Assembly: GCF_001281525.1 (NCBI RefSeq)
Contig: NZ_LGCI01000010.1
Span: 1,007,508-1,071,507, forward strand
Source of the DNA: Lysinibacillus macroides
Lineage (GTDB): Bacteria; Bacillota; Bacilli; Bacillales_A; Planococcaceae
Length of the DNA: 64,000 nucleotides
Reading direction: 5' to 3'
The notes below the pieces were generated by a model. That model was not told the DNA's origin. It ran no database searches and was given only the letters and a program-made list of their open reading frames with translations. The first letter of the stretch is position 1. Every line of letters starts with the position of its first letter. The translations under genes and the position numbers were made by a program. Of the stretch, positions 25,344-36,002 are shown in pieces.

Positions 25344-26840
25344 TTATTCTTTGGTGGCAGCGACTTCTGCATAGCTAGAATATTGGTCTTTTCCAGCATG
25401 TTTAGATTGATAGAGTGCGTGATCTGCCCGTTTAAAAAGAGTTGTTTCCGTATCTTCACGATGATAAACAGCACCGCCCAAGCTGACCGATAATACAGAC
25501 CATTGCTTACCTCTATATCGAGCTGCTCGTATTTGTGTTAAAATGGCATTGGCGATTTGCTGCATATGAAGCTCTGTCGTATCATACAGAACAACGGCAA
25601 ATTCATCTCCTCCAAACCGTACGACAAAGCCATTGTTTTTTACTACCTGCTTTAAAATTCTAGCTGTTTCAATCAGGATCGTATCCCCTTCGACATGGCC
25701 AAATTGATCATTGACTTGTTTAAAGTTATCTAAATCTACCAACAATAATCCTGGTGTCTTGTTTTTCTGTTTTCTTATTAATTTATCAAACTTTCTGAGA
25801 TAAGTTGCTCGATTATAAACACCTGTTAACGGATCAAACGTGGCAAGCTGCATCGTTTTGGATAAAATTTTATTAATCACTAATAGCATGATAAAGGAGG
25901 TTAACAAAGCAATCGTCAGTGTAAACCAAAATTGCTGCGTGTTTTTTTGAAGCGCCTCCAATTTTGTAAAATTACCATACTTTACATAGACAATTCTTTT
26001 GGAGGACTCCCCTCTTACCGCTTCCGCTTCATAGGGTAAAAAAAGATGTGTTTCGGTAAGACCATGATCCAAGGTCTTTTGATATTCAACAGGCTTCATC
26101 TTTTTTAACGCAAGCCCAAAATACTGCTGAAACAGCTCTGATTGATCCTGCACTGTAATTCTTTTAGCCTTAGAATTACTAAAAAATACACCACCTGCAT
26201 TAATCGTTTGAATATCCATTAAATCGGTGTATTTTCCTATTAAATAATTTGCAGTTTTTTCAAAATTAAAGGTTTGAAAGATGGGATCATCCAATAAATT
26301 CATCCCAAGCTCTAGTATATATTTTTTATCGTGCGTGGCGAGATAGCCATACTTTCGGTATTCTCCAGTAGTTGTTGAAATATCGATGCCATCTGTATAA
26401 AATTCACCACTAGCACGTCGCTCATCCAATAATGTAGAAAAACGTTGACAGCATTTAGCAAAGCTCAAGCCTAGATCCTTGTAAAATGTTGTGTAAACGA
26501 CCGTATTCGTTTGATCTAATATGTATATATCCATTCCAATGCTATCTTTTATTTGTTCTAGGTCCCAAGTAGCAATGTTCGGGTTCTCTCGATAGTAGGT
26601 GGCTAATTTTCTCAGTTCCTGCTCTAACTTATCTGAGCTATTTTCATCAAAATAAAACTGTGCTGAATCTACCGCTTGCATATCTGTCAAAATATGACTT
26701 TCAATTAAGCCTCGATTAATAGCCATTTGTTTTTCTATATCTGCTACTAATATTTGCCTGTTTACATATGAAACAACAGCCACAAGTATAACTGCAAAAG
26801 TTATTAAAGATAGTAATAATTTAATACGTAGGTTTTTCAT
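25344..26840 (-). CDS. Membrane-bound diguanylate cyclase
   Basis: A 498-residue sensor enzyme. A membrane helix (about 7-25), an extracellular ligand-binding region with a Cache-like look (26-310), a second helix (about 312-332) and a GGDEF domain (340-498) are visible. The active site RFGGDEFAVVLYD is intact and is preceded by LVDLDNFKQVNDQFGHVEGD. There is no EAL domain. The product would be cyclic di-GMP, controlling motility and biofilm. No RxxD inhibitory motif is evident in the expected place. The start is ATG 26840 after GAGGAC. It stands alone with its own terminator. Confidence 0.9.
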   Translation of the reverse strand: MKNLRIKLLLSLITFAVILVAVVSYVNRQILVADIEKQMAINRGLIESHILTDMQAVDSAQFYFDENSSDKLEQELRKLATYYRENPNIATWDLEQIKDSIGMDIYILDQTNTVVYTTFYKDLGLSFAKCCQRFSTLLDERRASGEFYTDGIDISTTTGEYRKYGYLATHDKKYILELGMNLLDDPIFQTFNFEKTANYLIGKYTDLMDIQTINAGGVFFSNSKAKRITVQDQSELFQQYFGLALKKMKPVEYQKTLDHGLTETHLFLPYEAEAVRGESSKRIVYVKYGNFTKLEALQKNTQQFWFTLTIALLTSFIMLLVINKILSKTMQLATFDPLTGVYNRATYLRKFDKLIRKQKNKTPGLLLVDLDNFKQVNDQFGHVEGDTILIETARILKQVVKNNGFVVRFGGDEFAVVLYDTTELHMQQIANAILTQIRAARYRGKQWSVLSVSLGGAVYHREDTETTLFKRADHALYQSKHAGKDQYSSYAEVAATKE

Positions 26841-26959
26841 TATCATTGTCCTCTATTTACTTTCGCCATCATTTTTTAGAAACTGGTTTCTTCTATGGCT
26901 ATACCACCATAACATATTTTATATTATACAGTGACTCTTCATATACTGTATACAAAAAA

Positions 26960-26989
26960 TCCCTCGATGCTAATCAGATAGCATCGAGG
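26960..26989 (-). terminator. Terminator of the murJ-ytzG unit
   Basis: The perfect 10-base arms cctcgatgct (26962-26971) and agcatcgagg (26980-26989) are followed on the minus strand by GATTTTTTG. Confidence 0.92.
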
Positions 26990-26994
26990 AACTG

Positions 26995-27708
26995 TTACTG
27001 TTGACTTTGTAGATGATCTAGCTCTTCTGGCGTTAACGCTCGATATTCACCTAATGCTAGACTGTCATCTAATGTTAGAGATCCCATCGATAGACGCTTT
27101 AGGTATGTTACATGCTTGCCAACAGCCTCAAACATGCGCTTAACCTGATGAAACTTTCCTTCCTGTATCGTAAGCTCGATTTCCGATTGCTGGGCAGACC
27201 TTAAAATGACGAGCTTGCCTGGCTTTGTTAGATAACCATCATCTAGCTCGACGCCAGCAGCAAATTTCTCAGCGTCCTCTGCTGTTACTACACCATCAAT
27301 CTGCGCATAATAAACCTTTGGTACATGCTTTTTCGGTGATAATAAATTATGCGCTAATACGCCATCGTTGGTTAATAATAATAAGCCTTCCGTATCTTTA
27401 TCTAGTCGCCCAACAGGAAAAGGTTGAAAATGCTGGTGTAAAGGCTCTAATAAATCAATCACCGTTTCCTCTCGTAAATCTTCTGTTGCAGAAATAACAC
27501 CTGGTGGTTTATTCATCATAAAATAAACAAACTCTGTATAAACAACATGCTCTCCATAGACAGCAACAACCTGCTTATCAGGATCTACATGTAATGCTGC
27601 ATCCTTCACATAATCATCATCTACGGTTACAGCTTTTTGTTTTAACAGCTGCTTTACTTCCTTACGAGAACCATAGCCCATATTTGCTAGTAATTTATCT
27701 AAACGCAC
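26995..27708 (-). CDS. ytzG: 16S rRNA pseudouridine synthase, RsuA/RluB family (YtzG)
   Basis: A 237-residue protein with an N-terminal S4 RNA-binding domain (MRLDKLLANMGYGSRKEVKQ) and the RsuA-type catalytic domain. The catalytic Asp is in FPVGRLDKDTEGLLLLTNDG, and the family motifs MMNKPPGVISATED and LTIQEGKFHQVKRMFEAVGK are present. By family it isomerises a uridine in small-subunit rRNA (U516 type). It lies 10 bases after ytgP stops, as in B. subtilis, so the two are cotranscribed. Confidence 0.9.
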   Translation of the reverse strand: MRLDKLLANMGYGSRKEVKQLLKQKAVTVDDDYVKDAALHVDPDKQVVAVYGEHVVYTEFVYFMMNKPPGVISATEDLREETVIDLLEPLHQHFQPFPVGRLDKDTEGLLLLTNDGVLAHNLLSPKKHVPKVYYAQIDGVVTAEDAEKFAAGVELDDGYLTKPGKLVILRSAQQSEIELTIQEGKFHQVKRMFEAVGKHVTYLKRLSMGSLTLDDSLALGEYRALTPEELDHLQSQQ

Positions 27709-27718
27709 CGTACCACTC

Positions 27719-29341
27719 CTATTTAATTCCCAGTTTGCTTGTAATGCGTGTTAATCGTTCACCCAGTAATTTTTGTGCTAGTCCTAAACGCAATGACAGG
27801 AAGCCATACACGACTATACCGACACCTGCACAAATAATAGAAACTAATAATGCCGAAAGTTTACTATCAACAGGTCCCATTGTTACTTCCAATAGCTTGT
27901 GTACAAGCAACACATTAATAGCCATTGTGATTGTTAAGAGAACAATTAATGCTACGCGGCGCACCACTACGTCGGATCGATAATTCAACGTTTGGCGTAG
28001 CACTAATATATTAATTAGTATAGATACACTATAGCCTATAGCTGTTGCAACAATCGCACCATCTGCCTCTAACCAACGGATTAATGGAATATTTAGCGCT
28101 AGCTTCACCAAAATTCCTGATAGTAAGCTAAGCACAATCCACTTTTGAAAGTCAATGCCTTGTAGCAAAGCTGCTGTGACTTGGAATAAGGCAAATAAAA
28201 TTGCCACAGGTGCATAATGCGCTAAAATGGTAGCACCCATTTCACTTTCAGAATACAGCATAAAGTAAATTTCATTGGCTAATAGTGAAATACCTGCTAC
28301 CGCTGGCAATGTAATAAAAATTAAAATTTGATACGTTTTATCCATTGCATGACGTAATGCTAAATACTCACCTTGCGTAAAGTACTTAGTGATAGTTGGA
28401 ACAAGTGCCATCGAGAAGCCTGTTGCTAGCATAACAGGAATAATCACAACCTTATGGGTCATAAAGTTGATCATTGATAAATAAGTATCTGTTACCTCTG
28501 CTAATCCAATAGACGTCATAGCTCCGTTAAACGTCAGCATATCAACTAATTGGAATAATGGATTGGCTACCCCGACAAATACCATTGGAATCGAATAGGT
28601 AATCACTTCTTTATAAATATTGGATATTGGTAGCTGTGTAGAAGTCACACTTTGGCTACGTAATAAGTTAAATTCAGGCTGATATTTTTTCCAGTAATAA
28701 TAAAGAACACCTAATCCACCGATTGCCCCGATAAATGCAGCAAACACAGCAAAGGAGATGGCTGTCTCTGGTTTTCCTTTAAACACAATAACCACTAGGA
28801 ACGATCCACCAAGTAACACAACAATTCGCACAATTTGTTCCACCAATTGGGAAACGGCGGTAGGCTCCATTTTGTCGTAACCTTGGAAGAAGCCACGCCA
28901 TAGACTCATAAATGGTACTACGATTAAGGCAAAGCTAACCCATCGTATTACTGAAGCAATCTGTTCAACTGTAAAGACCTGCTCCTCACTCTTAATAACT
29001 AGCCCTGCTATTGGGGTTGCAAGTAGAAAGAGGGCAATAAATGCTGCAAAGCCTGTCGCCATCATAATCAGTATGCCGGATTTCATCAGCTTGCGACCTG
29101 ATTGATAATCCCCCATTGCATTATATTTGGAAACAAATTTAGAGACGGCTATTGGCGCACCAGAAATGGCGATTGCCAGCATAATCGAGTAGGGAATGTA
29201 TGCATATTGGTAAAGCGCAATGTTCTTCTCGCCGACAATTGCATAAAACGGAAAAATATAAATTAATCCGAGTACCTTCGATAAAAACATCCCCATTGTT
29301 AATATCGCAGTACCTTTCATTAAATTGGACATCATACCCAT
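27719..29341 (-). CDS. murJ: Lipid II flippase MurJ (YtgP), MOP superfamily
   Basis: A 540-residue protein with about 14 membrane helices of the MviN/polysaccharide-export fold. It has LMKGTAILTMGMFLSKVLGL at the N-terminus, the cytosolic-gate Arg in WRGFFQGYDKMEPTAVSQLV, and QGIDFQKW later. The B. subtilis homologue YtgP flips lipid II across the membrane during peptidoglycan synthesis. It is followed by ytzG in the same unit. The exact start is unclear: codons 1, 3 and 4 are ATG and only a weak GGATGG precedes them. Confidence 0.9.
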   Translation of the reverse strand: MGMMSNLMKGTAILTMGMFLSKVLGLIYIFPFYAIVGEKNIALYQYAYIPYSIMLAIAISGAPIAVSKFVSKYNAMGDYQSGRKLMKSGILIMMATGFAAFIALFLLATPIAGLVIKSEEQVFTVEQIASVIRWVSFALIVVPFMSLWRGFFQGYDKMEPTAVSQLVEQIVRIVVLLGGSFLVVIVFKGKPETAISFAVFAAFIGAIGGLGVLYYYWKKYQPEFNLLRSQSVTSTQLPISNIYKEVITYSIPMVFVGVANPLFQLVDMLTFNGAMTSIGLAEVTDTYLSMINFMTHKVVIIPVMLATGFSMALVPTITKYFTQGEYLALRHAMDKTYQILIFITLPAVAGISLLANEIYFMLYSESEMGATILAHYAPVAILFALFQVTAALLQGIDFQKWIVLSLLSGILVKLALNIPLIRWLEADGAIVATAIGYSVSILINILVLRQTLNYRSDVVVRRVALIVLLTITMAINVLLVHKLLEVTMGPVDSKLSALLVSIICAGVGIVVYGFLSLRLGLAQKLLGERLTRITSKLGIK

Positions 29342-29474
29342 CCATTCATTGTAAAATCAATATTCTTATCGTAACATTTTTACATCGTTCTGTGATAAGT
29401 AAACCAATTGTAATCTTACCATAATTTTAGAAAATGGAACCTATAAATCGTTGAAAAAGTTTACTGCAAAAAAG

Positions 29475-29517
29475 GGCTTAAAATAATCGGTGAGGATTAT
29501 GACAATCCCCACCGATT
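29475..29517 (-). terminator. Terminator after the asparagine synthetase gene
   Basis: The arms aatcggtgaggatt (from 29485) and aatccccaccgatt (to 29517) pair with one mismatch; on the minus strand ATTTTA follows. Confidence 0.85.
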
Positions 29518-29531
29518 ACAGTGCCTCACTA

Positions 29532-31379
29532 TTACATGTCCACAAAGAACTTTTTATACCACACTAAAAATACATAGGCTGTCCAAATATAACGCGCACG
29601 GTTTGCCTTCCCTGTATAATGCTCATCTAAATAGCTCACTAATTGTTGTGTTTCGAAGAACTCATTGGCAAAGTCAGTTGTAAACATTTCTTTAACCATA
29701 CTGTAGTATTTTTCTTCGCGCAACCAGTGACGAATCGGTACCGGGAATCCAAGCTTAGGACGCTTTGCCCATTCCTCTGGTAATTCTTGATGTGCAGCCT
29801 GACGTAGTACATATTTTGTATCGATATCATTGACACGGTATCTCGATGGAATATTTTTTGCTAATTCCATCACTTCTTTATCTAAAAATGGTACACGTAG
29901 CTCAATAGAATGTGCCATACTCATTTTATCTGCCTTTAATAAAATATCGCCGGGCATCCAAAGATTTAAATCTAAGTATTGCATTTTTGTCACATCGTCA
30001 TCACCTGGTACTTCATCATAAATACGCTTGGTAATCGATTTAACAGATGGTGCATTTTTATAATCTGGCTTTAACACATGAATAGCGTCTACTTCATCCC
30101 ATACAACCGCTTCCCCTATAAAACGTTCCTCTACAGTTTGACCACCTTTAACAAGGAAGTTTGTATAAGAGTTTTTCGGTAGCGCCTCTGCCATACTGCT
30201 TAGCTTTTTTCGAAGACCAAATGGAAGCTTTTCATATTTTTGCATTTTCCCTGAGTTTTGATACCAAGAATAGCCACCAAAAATTTCATCAGCGCCTTCA
30301 CCTGATAGCACGACTGTTACATCCTTAGAGGCAAGCTCAGATAAGAAGTAAAGTGGCACAGAGGATGGGTTGGACTGAGGCTCATCCATATGCCATTGAA
30401 TTGTTGGTAAAGCCTCAAAGCATTCATCTGCTGTAATATATTTACGTTCATTTTGAATATTTAATTCATCTGATAATGCTTTAGCATGATGTGTTTCATT
30501 AAACATATCCTCATAGTCTGCAAAGCCAACTGAAAAGGACTTATCAGGACGTAATAAGGATGTAATATAACTTGAATCAATCCCACCTGAGAGGAATGAA
30601 CCAACCTTTACGTCACTAATTTTATGCGCCTCCACAGATTCTTTAACAGTTGAACGGATATCTGTAATATATTTGTCAATTGGCGCTTCTTGTGCATGGA
30701 ATTTTTTATCCCAATATTGGACAAGCTGCTTTTGACCATTTTGAATCAGCATATAGTGAGCTGGTGGCAATTTAAAAACGCCTTTAAAGAATGTTTCATC
30801 CATTGAAGAATATTGGAATGTTAAATAAGGACGCAATGCCTTTTTATTTAATTCTTTAATAAAGGAAGGGTGCGGTAAAAATGATTTAATTTCCGACCCG
30901 AAAATAAATGTGCCGTCTGTTGTATGCTCAGAGTAATACAATGGTTTAATGCCAAAGCCATCACGCGCAATAAACTGTAGATCATTCTTTTTATCCCAAA
31001 TACAGAAGGCAAACATCCCACGTAGCTTTTTCACAAAATCTACACCATATTCAACATAGCCATAAATAAGAACTTCACTATCTGACTGTGTTTTAAATGT
31101 ATGACCTTTTTCAATCAGGTCTGCACGCAGCTCCTGAAAGTTAAAAATTTCTCCATTAAAAACAAGCACAATATTGCCGTCTTCACTATATAATGGTTGA
31201 TTCGCTACCTCTGATAAATCAATAATACTTAATCGACGGAAACCTAATGTTACTTTATCGTCACTATGAATACCACCGCTATCTGGTCCGCGGTGAATAA
31301 TTGTATTCATCATATTTTCTATTGTTTGATGATGATCAATCACATTTGTTCCATTAATATAACCTATAAATCCGCACAT
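29532..31379 (-). CDS. asnB: Asparagine synthetase (glutamine-hydrolysing)
   Basis: A 615-residue class II glutamine amidotransferase. Starting at ATG 31379 places the nucleophile Cys directly after Met (MCGFIGYI); GAGGTG lies 9 bases upstream, so the four codons above are not used. Other motifs: IIHRGPDSGG and LVFNGEIFNF in the glutaminase domain, and the PP-loop SVGFADYED / GSFLSGGIDSSY and LSGEGADEIFGGY in the synthetase domain. It converts aspartate, glutamine and ATP to asparagine. The length resembles B. subtilis AsnO or AsnB; which of them cannot be decided here. Confidence 0.92.
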   Translation of the reverse strand: MCGFIGYINGTNVIDHHQTIENMMNTIIHRGPDSGGIHSDDKVTLGFRRLSIIDLSEVANQPLYSEDGNIVLVFNGEIFNFQELRADLIEKGHTFKTQSDSEVLIYGYVEYGVDFVKKLRGMFAFCIWDKKNDLQFIARDGFGIKPLYYSEHTTDGTFIFGSEIKSFLPHPSFIKELNKKALRPYLTFQYSSMDETFFKGVFKLPPAHYMLIQNGQKQLVQYWDKKFHAQEAPIDKYITDIRSTVKESVEAHKISDVKVGSFLSGGIDSSYITSLLRPDKSFSVGFADYEDMFNETHHAKALSDELNIQNERKYITADECFEALPTIQWHMDEPQSNPSSVPLYFLSELASKDVTVVLSGEGADEIFGGYSWYQNSGKMQKYEKLPFGLRKKLSSMAEALPKNSYTNFLVKGGQTVEERFIGEAVVWDEVDAIHVLKPDYKNAPSVKSITKRIYDEVPGDDDVTKMQYLDLNLWMPGDILLKADKMSMAHSIELRVPFLDKEVMELAKNIPSRYRVNDIDTKYVLRQAAHQELPEEWAKRPKLGFPVPIRHWLREEKYYSMVKEMFTTDFANEFFETQQLVSYLDEHYTGKANRARYIWTAYVFLVWYKKFFVDM

Positions 31380-31639
31380 TCTATTTTTCACCTCATAATT
31401 TAGTGCATAACCTTTACCATAATAGCACGAAAAGACATTTATTTCATGCTAGCAATCCAATTGTATAACAAATTGTTTGTGTTTCATTGTACTATAAATG
31501 TCTCTTTACATTAAGAGAAGAGATAAAGAATTATAAAGTACTTTTCTATTCTTTTCAATGTGAAAGAAGCCCCCTCCTCTATAGACTTCATGTATAATAG
31601 GAAAGGTTCCTAATTTACACAGAAAGTGAGTTTCTAACT

Positions 31640-32890
31640 ATGTATGACGTAATTGTAATCGGTGGTGGCCCTTCTGGTTTAATGGCGGCGATTGCTGCTG
31701 GCGAGCGTAACAAGAAGGTTTTGCTGCTAGAAAAAGGCGCAAAGCTTGGCAAGAAATTAGCCATTTCTGGCGGTGGGCGCTGTAATGTAACAAATCGTTT
31801 GCCTGTTGAAGAAATCGTCAAGCATATCCCTGGCAATGGTCGTTTTCTCTATAGTCCATTTACAGTTTATAATAATGAAGATATTATCGCATTTTTTGAA
31901 GGGCTTGGTGTGGCTCTAAAGGAAGAGGATCATGGACGTATGTTCCCTCTATCTAACCGTGCACAAGATGTTGTGGATGCATTAATTCGTCAGCTTCAGC
32001 ATCTGCATGTCGAGGTTCGTTTGCATACAGCCGTTAGTAAGCTTGTAATGGATGATGAAAAAATTTTAGGTGTGCGGCTTGCAGATGGCTCAGAAATTCG
32101 TAGCCAAGCAGTCATCGTGGCTGTTGGCGGGAAAGCTGTACCACAGACAGGCTCAACAGGCGATGGTTACCCTTGGGCAGAACGTGCGGGCCATACCGTA
32201 ACAACATTATTTCCAACAGAGGTCCCTGTACTCTCGAAGGAGGATTTTATTCAAGCGCGTGAGCTACAAGGGCTAGCATTACGTGATGTCGCTGTTTCTG
32301 TTTTGAACAAAAAAGGCAAGGTGCTTGTTACCCATCAAATGGATATGCTGTTTACCCATTTTGGTTTAAGCGGACCTGCTGTTTTACGCTGTAGTCAATT
32401 TGTCGTAAAGGAATTAATGAAAACAGGCTATGAGCCCGTGATGATGCGTATTCAAACGCTTGTTGATCATAATGAAGAAACTTGCCTGCAATCCTTAAAC
32501 AAACTGATAAAGGACGATCCAAAAAAGGCTGTAAAAAATGTGTGGAAAGGTATTGCTCCTGAACGCTGGCTATTATTTTTATGTCAGCGCGCAAAAATTG
32601 ATGTGCAAATGACGGGTACTGAAGTGTCCCAAGAAAAAATACGTCAATTGGCACGCCTTCTTGTCAACTTTACATTCACCGTTAGCGGTACACAATCTCT
32701 CGATAAGGCTTTTGTAACAGGTGGTGGCATCTCTGTCAAAGAAATCGAGCCGAAAACAATGGCTTCTAAGAAAAAGAAAGGCTTGTTCTTCTGTGGTGAA
32801 ATCCTTGATATTCATGGTTATACAGGCGGCTATAATATCACCTCCGCTCTTGTGACAGGAAGAATTGCAGGTATGCATGCAGCGTTATAA
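31640..32890 (+). CDS. ytfP: HI0933-family flavoprotein (YtfP)
   Basis: A 416-residue FAD-binding protein. It starts [20 protein letters not shown] (Rossmann GxGxxG) and has [14 protein letters not shown], typical of the HI0933/BaiN-like group, [20 protein letters not shown], and the C-terminal [20 protein letters not shown]. Some relatives reduce unsaturated substrates, but the physiological role of YtfP is not established. A TATAAT at 31592-31597 may be its -10 element. It stands alone and ends in a bidirectional hairpin. Confidence 0.88.
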   Translation: MYDVIVIGGGPSGLMAAIAAGERNKKVLLLEKGAKLGKKLAISGGGRCNVTNRLPVEEIVKHIPGNGRFLYSPFTVYNNEDIIAFFEGLGVALKEEDHGRMFPLSNRAQDVVDALIRQLQHLHVEVRLHTAVSKLVMDDEKILGVRLADGSEIRSQAVIVAVGGKAVPQTGSTGDGYPWAERAGHTVTTLFPTEVPVLSKEDFIQARELQGLALRDVAVSVLNKKGKVLVTHQMDMLFTHFGLSGPAVLRCSQFVVKELMKTGYEPVMMRIQTLVDHNEETCLQSLNKLIKDDPKKAVKNVWKGIAPERWLLFLCQRAKIDVQMTGTEVSQEKIRQLARLLVNFTFTVSGTQSLDKAFVTGGGISVKEIEPKTMASKKKKGLFFCGEILDIHGYTGGYNITSALVTGRIAGMHAAL

Positions 32891-32892
32891 TA

Positions 32893-32930
32893 AATAAGCG
32901 TGTCCTAAAAATAATGGACACGCTTTTTTA
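32893..32930. terminator. Bidirectional terminator between ytfP and the AIM24 gene
   Basis: The arms agcgtgtcc (32897-32905) and ggacacgct (32916-32924) are followed by TTTTTT on the plus strand. Confidence 0.9.
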
Positions 32931-33620
32931 GCTTTCACCTGACATATAAACTTCTTCAAATGGCTGGATAATAACAAAGCCCTCACCTGAAAAAGCCATT
33001 TGAATGGATTCGCCACTACCACGGCCGATAAATGTACGGAAGCTAATATCTGTTTTAAACTCAGGCGTTAAATTACCTGACCATGCAACCGTTGCGTGTG
33101 GGTCGGTATATACCGTCTCGCCCGGCTTCACCAATAATGTTAAAGGTTCAAAATGCGTGGTAATCGCTACTTTTCCTGTTCCTTGTAATGTGACATTAAA
33201 TAACCCACCTGACATAATCCCAGCCATCTTGCGCATTAACCGTATATCCCACTCAATGCTTGGTTCAAATGCCAATAAATCATTGCCGTTGACACAGATG
33301 CTTTCCTTATTTAAATCAAAAACGGTGATTTTCTTTCCTTGATCTGCTAAATAAAGTCGACCTTTTCCGCTCGCTTTCATAAGTTGCGTGCCTTCACCTG
33401 TTAACGCCTTTTTAAACATTTTGCCAAGCCCATGTTCTAGCACACGCTCACGTTCAAATTTAATATCACCTGTATAGGAAATCATCGCGCCCATTTTAGA
33501 CCATACATCACCATTTAGATTAACCTCTAACACGCGCTCCGTTTCTAGCTCGAAATAATCATTTTCCTGATCATCCTGCTGTGTTTTACGCACAAACTCG
33601 TTTAAAGAAAATTTCCCCAT
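32928..33620 (-). CDS. AIM24-family (TIGR00266-like) protein
   Basis: A 230-residue all-beta protein: VLEVNLNGDVWSKMGAMISY, GKGRLYLADQGKKITVFDLN, VTLQGTGKVAITTHFEPLTL and a late GRGSGESIQMAFSGEGFVII. This is the tryptophan-RNA-attenuation-protein-like fold of the AIM24 group, whose function in bacteria is unknown. The start is ATG 33620 behind GGGAGGGA; the 18 codons above have no ribosome site. It has no signal peptide, so it is cytosolic, and no operon partner. Confidence 0.82.
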   Translation of the reverse strand: MGKFSLNEFVRKTQQDDQENDYFELETERVLEVNLNGDVWSKMGAMISYTGDIKFERERVLEHGLGKMFKKALTGEGTQLMKASGKGRLYLADQGKKITVFDLNKESICVNGNDLLAFEPSIEWDIRLMRKMAGIMSGGLFNVTLQGTGKVAITTHFEPLTLLVKPGETVYTDPHATVAWSGNLTPEFKTDISFRTFIGRGSGESIQMAFSGEGFVIIQPFEEVYMSGES

Positions 33621-33780
33621 TCTAAATCCCTCCCTATTTACCTTATATACGTTGTTTTGTATAAAAAGATTCAATTTTTCATATTCAATGCATGAAATCT
33701 CTTTATTTCCCTGAAGACGATTGACAGCAAATCTACACTGTTATATATTAAATAAAGATTGTTATATAACAAAGATTAGC

Positions 33781-33829
33781 AAAAAAGACTATATAAATGT
33801 CCTATGTGAAATGACATCTATATAGTCCC
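33781..33829 (-). terminator. Terminator after the OFA-type MFS gene
   Basis: The arms gactatataaatgtc (from 33788) and gacatctatatagtc (to about 33828) pair with a small mismatch; TTTTTT follows on the minus strand. Confidence 0.85.
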
Positions 33830-33837
33830 TGAAAGAT

Positions 33838-35109
33838 TTATTGTGTTGTTGAAACATCCCCAACGTTTTGCGACGCTGCTTTTAAAGCGATTTGTTTACG
33901 CACATTCGCACGTAGTGTAATGGAGATAATTAATGAAGCAGCAATTAGCCCTGCAAATACATAGAATACAGGAATATAGCTTCCATATGAATTTTTAATC
34001 GTGTTGACCAACAGCGGTCCAAAAATACCACCTAATGACCAAGTTGTTAATAAATAACCATGAATCACACCAAGTTGCTTTGTGCCAAATAAATCACTTG
34101 CAAACGCAGGTAAGTTTGAGAAGCCACCACCATAGCAACTAACAACTAAGAAAATAAGTGCTTGGAAAAGGATAACGTTTGTCGTATGAGGTAAAACGAT
34201 AAATGTAATTAACTGTGCTGTAAAGAAAATAACGAAAACATTTGAACGACCAATATAGTCAGATACAGCAGCCCAGATTAAACGGCCACCGCCATTAAAT
34301 AATCCCATAATTCCTACCATTGCTGCAGCTCCTGCCACTGATAGACCAACAATTTCCTGTGCCATTGGAGAAGCAACAGAGATCATCATAATACCTGCTG
34401 TTACATTGACTAAGTGCATCGACCATAGCATCCAAAAATGCTTTGTTTTCACAGCTTCACGTGCTGACATTACAGCTAAATCTTTTTTGACAACCGCTTT
34501 GCCACTATCAGCAGCAGTCTTCATAGTTGCTGGCATATAACCAGGCTTAGGCGGTGCGATATAGGAAGCCCCTAAAATCATTAACGTGAAATAACTTGCC
34601 CCTAAAATAAAGTATGTAGTAGAAATACCCACTGCCTCCATTAAATTAGCTGCAACGGGTGCTGTGATCAGCGCACCTGAGCCAAATCCAAGTACAGCCA
34701 TACCTGTAGCTAAACCACGGCGATCTGGGAACCATTTTACAAGTGTCGATACAGGCGCAATATAACCAATCCCCATACCTAATCCACTTAAAACGCCATA
34801 TGTTAACCAGTACATTACGACAGAATCCATTGCAATCGCTACACCTGCACCAGCTTGTCCTGCTCCAAATAAGACAGCTGCCACCATCGCAGATTTACGT
34901 GGTCCCATTTTTTCTACTAAGCTACCAAATAATGCAGCCGCAAAACCTGCTAGCCCCATCATAATGGTAAAGGCAACCGTTACATCGGTTTCACTCCATC
35001 CCATCTCTGTAACAATTGGTATCTTATATACACTATATGCATAGGCTCCACCGATTGAAAGGTGAATCGCAATGGCAGATAATGCAATTAACCATCTATT
35101 TTTATTCAT
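33838..35109 (-). CDS. OFA-family MFS transporter (oxalate/formate or monocarboxylate type)
   Basis: A 423-residue protein with 12 membrane helices. It shows the OFA-type start WLIALSAIAIHLSIGGAYAY, the MFS loop SLVEKMGPRKSAM, GLGMGIGYIAPVSTLVKWFP followed by DRRGLATGM, and a second-half loop WAAVSDYIGRSNVF. The family includes oxalate:formate antiporters and lactate or pyruvate carriers; the substrate cannot be read here. The gene is monocistronic, with a long non-coding stretch upstream. Confidence 0.85.
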   Translation of the reverse strand: MNKNRWLIALSAIAIHLSIGGAYAYSVYKIPIVTEMGWSETDVTVAFTIMMGLAGFAAALFGSLVEKMGPRKSAMVAAVLFGAGQAGAGVAIAMDSVVMYWLTYGVLSGLGMGIGYIAPVSTLVKWFPDRRGLATGMAVLGFGSGALITAPVAANLMEAVGISTTYFILGASYFTLMILGASYIAPPKPGYMPATMKTAADSGKAVVKKDLAVMSAREAVKTKHFWMLWSMHLVNVTAGIMMISVASPMAQEIVGLSVAGAAAMVGIMGLFNGGGRLIWAAVSDYIGRSNVFVIFFTAQLITFIVLPHTTNVILFQALIFLVVSCYGGGFSNLPAFASDLFGTKQLGVIHGYLLTTWSLGGIFGPLLVNTIKNSYGSYIPVFYVFAGLIAASLIISITLRANVRKQIALKAASQNVGDVSTTQ

Positions 35110-36002
35110 AAATTCTCATTTCTCCCCTCTTTTGCTACCTGTGAAAATTCTATGAACGTCCATGTAAAACAATTTACCACTAAGAATTATTCAAATGCAA
35201 GATATTTTTCTAAAAAATATTATTTCTCCAAAAAGTATTTTATTTTAAAATCACTGTCCTCTATCACCAAAACCTCACAACGCCTAAGTATAACCGTGTT
35301 TATCTAAGAAAAATCATAGCATCATTTAGCTAATATTATTTTCCTAATGTATTGTATAAATATCAATTGATTATATTAAAATAATTAAATTTGTGTATAT
35401 TTTCACATTACATAGCACTTTGCTTATCTTATCTAATTTTAATATCATGTATATTTCCTCTTCATACAAAAATTTCAAATAAGAAATATTAAGAATAAGA
35501 GAGAATTTTAATCCACAAATACATCATTTTTATTGAGATAAAATAAAGGCAACCCTCCACAAGAATTCATTTATTCACTTTTTAACGAATTTACAGGAAA
35601 ATAATTCGAATATATGCTTTGTATATTCGCTCATAACTAATTTTTGTTTTAATCTTTTTATTATTCAAATATATATTTTTAAACCTCTGTCAATGTAAAA
35701 CTTCCAAATAATAGATACCTATTTTATTAAACGAGTAGTTGTAATTTGAGCGGCAGAAGCCCTCTCCTACTATTGCTACAAGCTTATACTCACCATACAA
35801 ATTTTAGAAAGCTAAAGAATTACATTGCTGTTCATAGCAGAAAACTGTTATATTACACAATTTAAAATAGTCTTTTCTATGAATATTGTATTACAACAAG
35901 TAAATGATTTATGTTAATTTATAATAGAATGAATTTCTTCATTTGTTTTTCTTGTATATCTAATAGAGGTGATAACTTGCTTAAAGGAGTATCCATCGTC
36001 CT
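35110..36002. other. 893-bp AT-rich intergenic region
   Basis: It lies between the leftward OFA transporter and the rightward dctS. No open frame with a ribosome site, RNA gene or repeat is recognisable. It is strongly AT-rich with many short T runs, and must contain both promoters. It is long for this genome and may hold a small RNA or a deleted gene, but nothing in the sequence proves either. Confidence 0.4.
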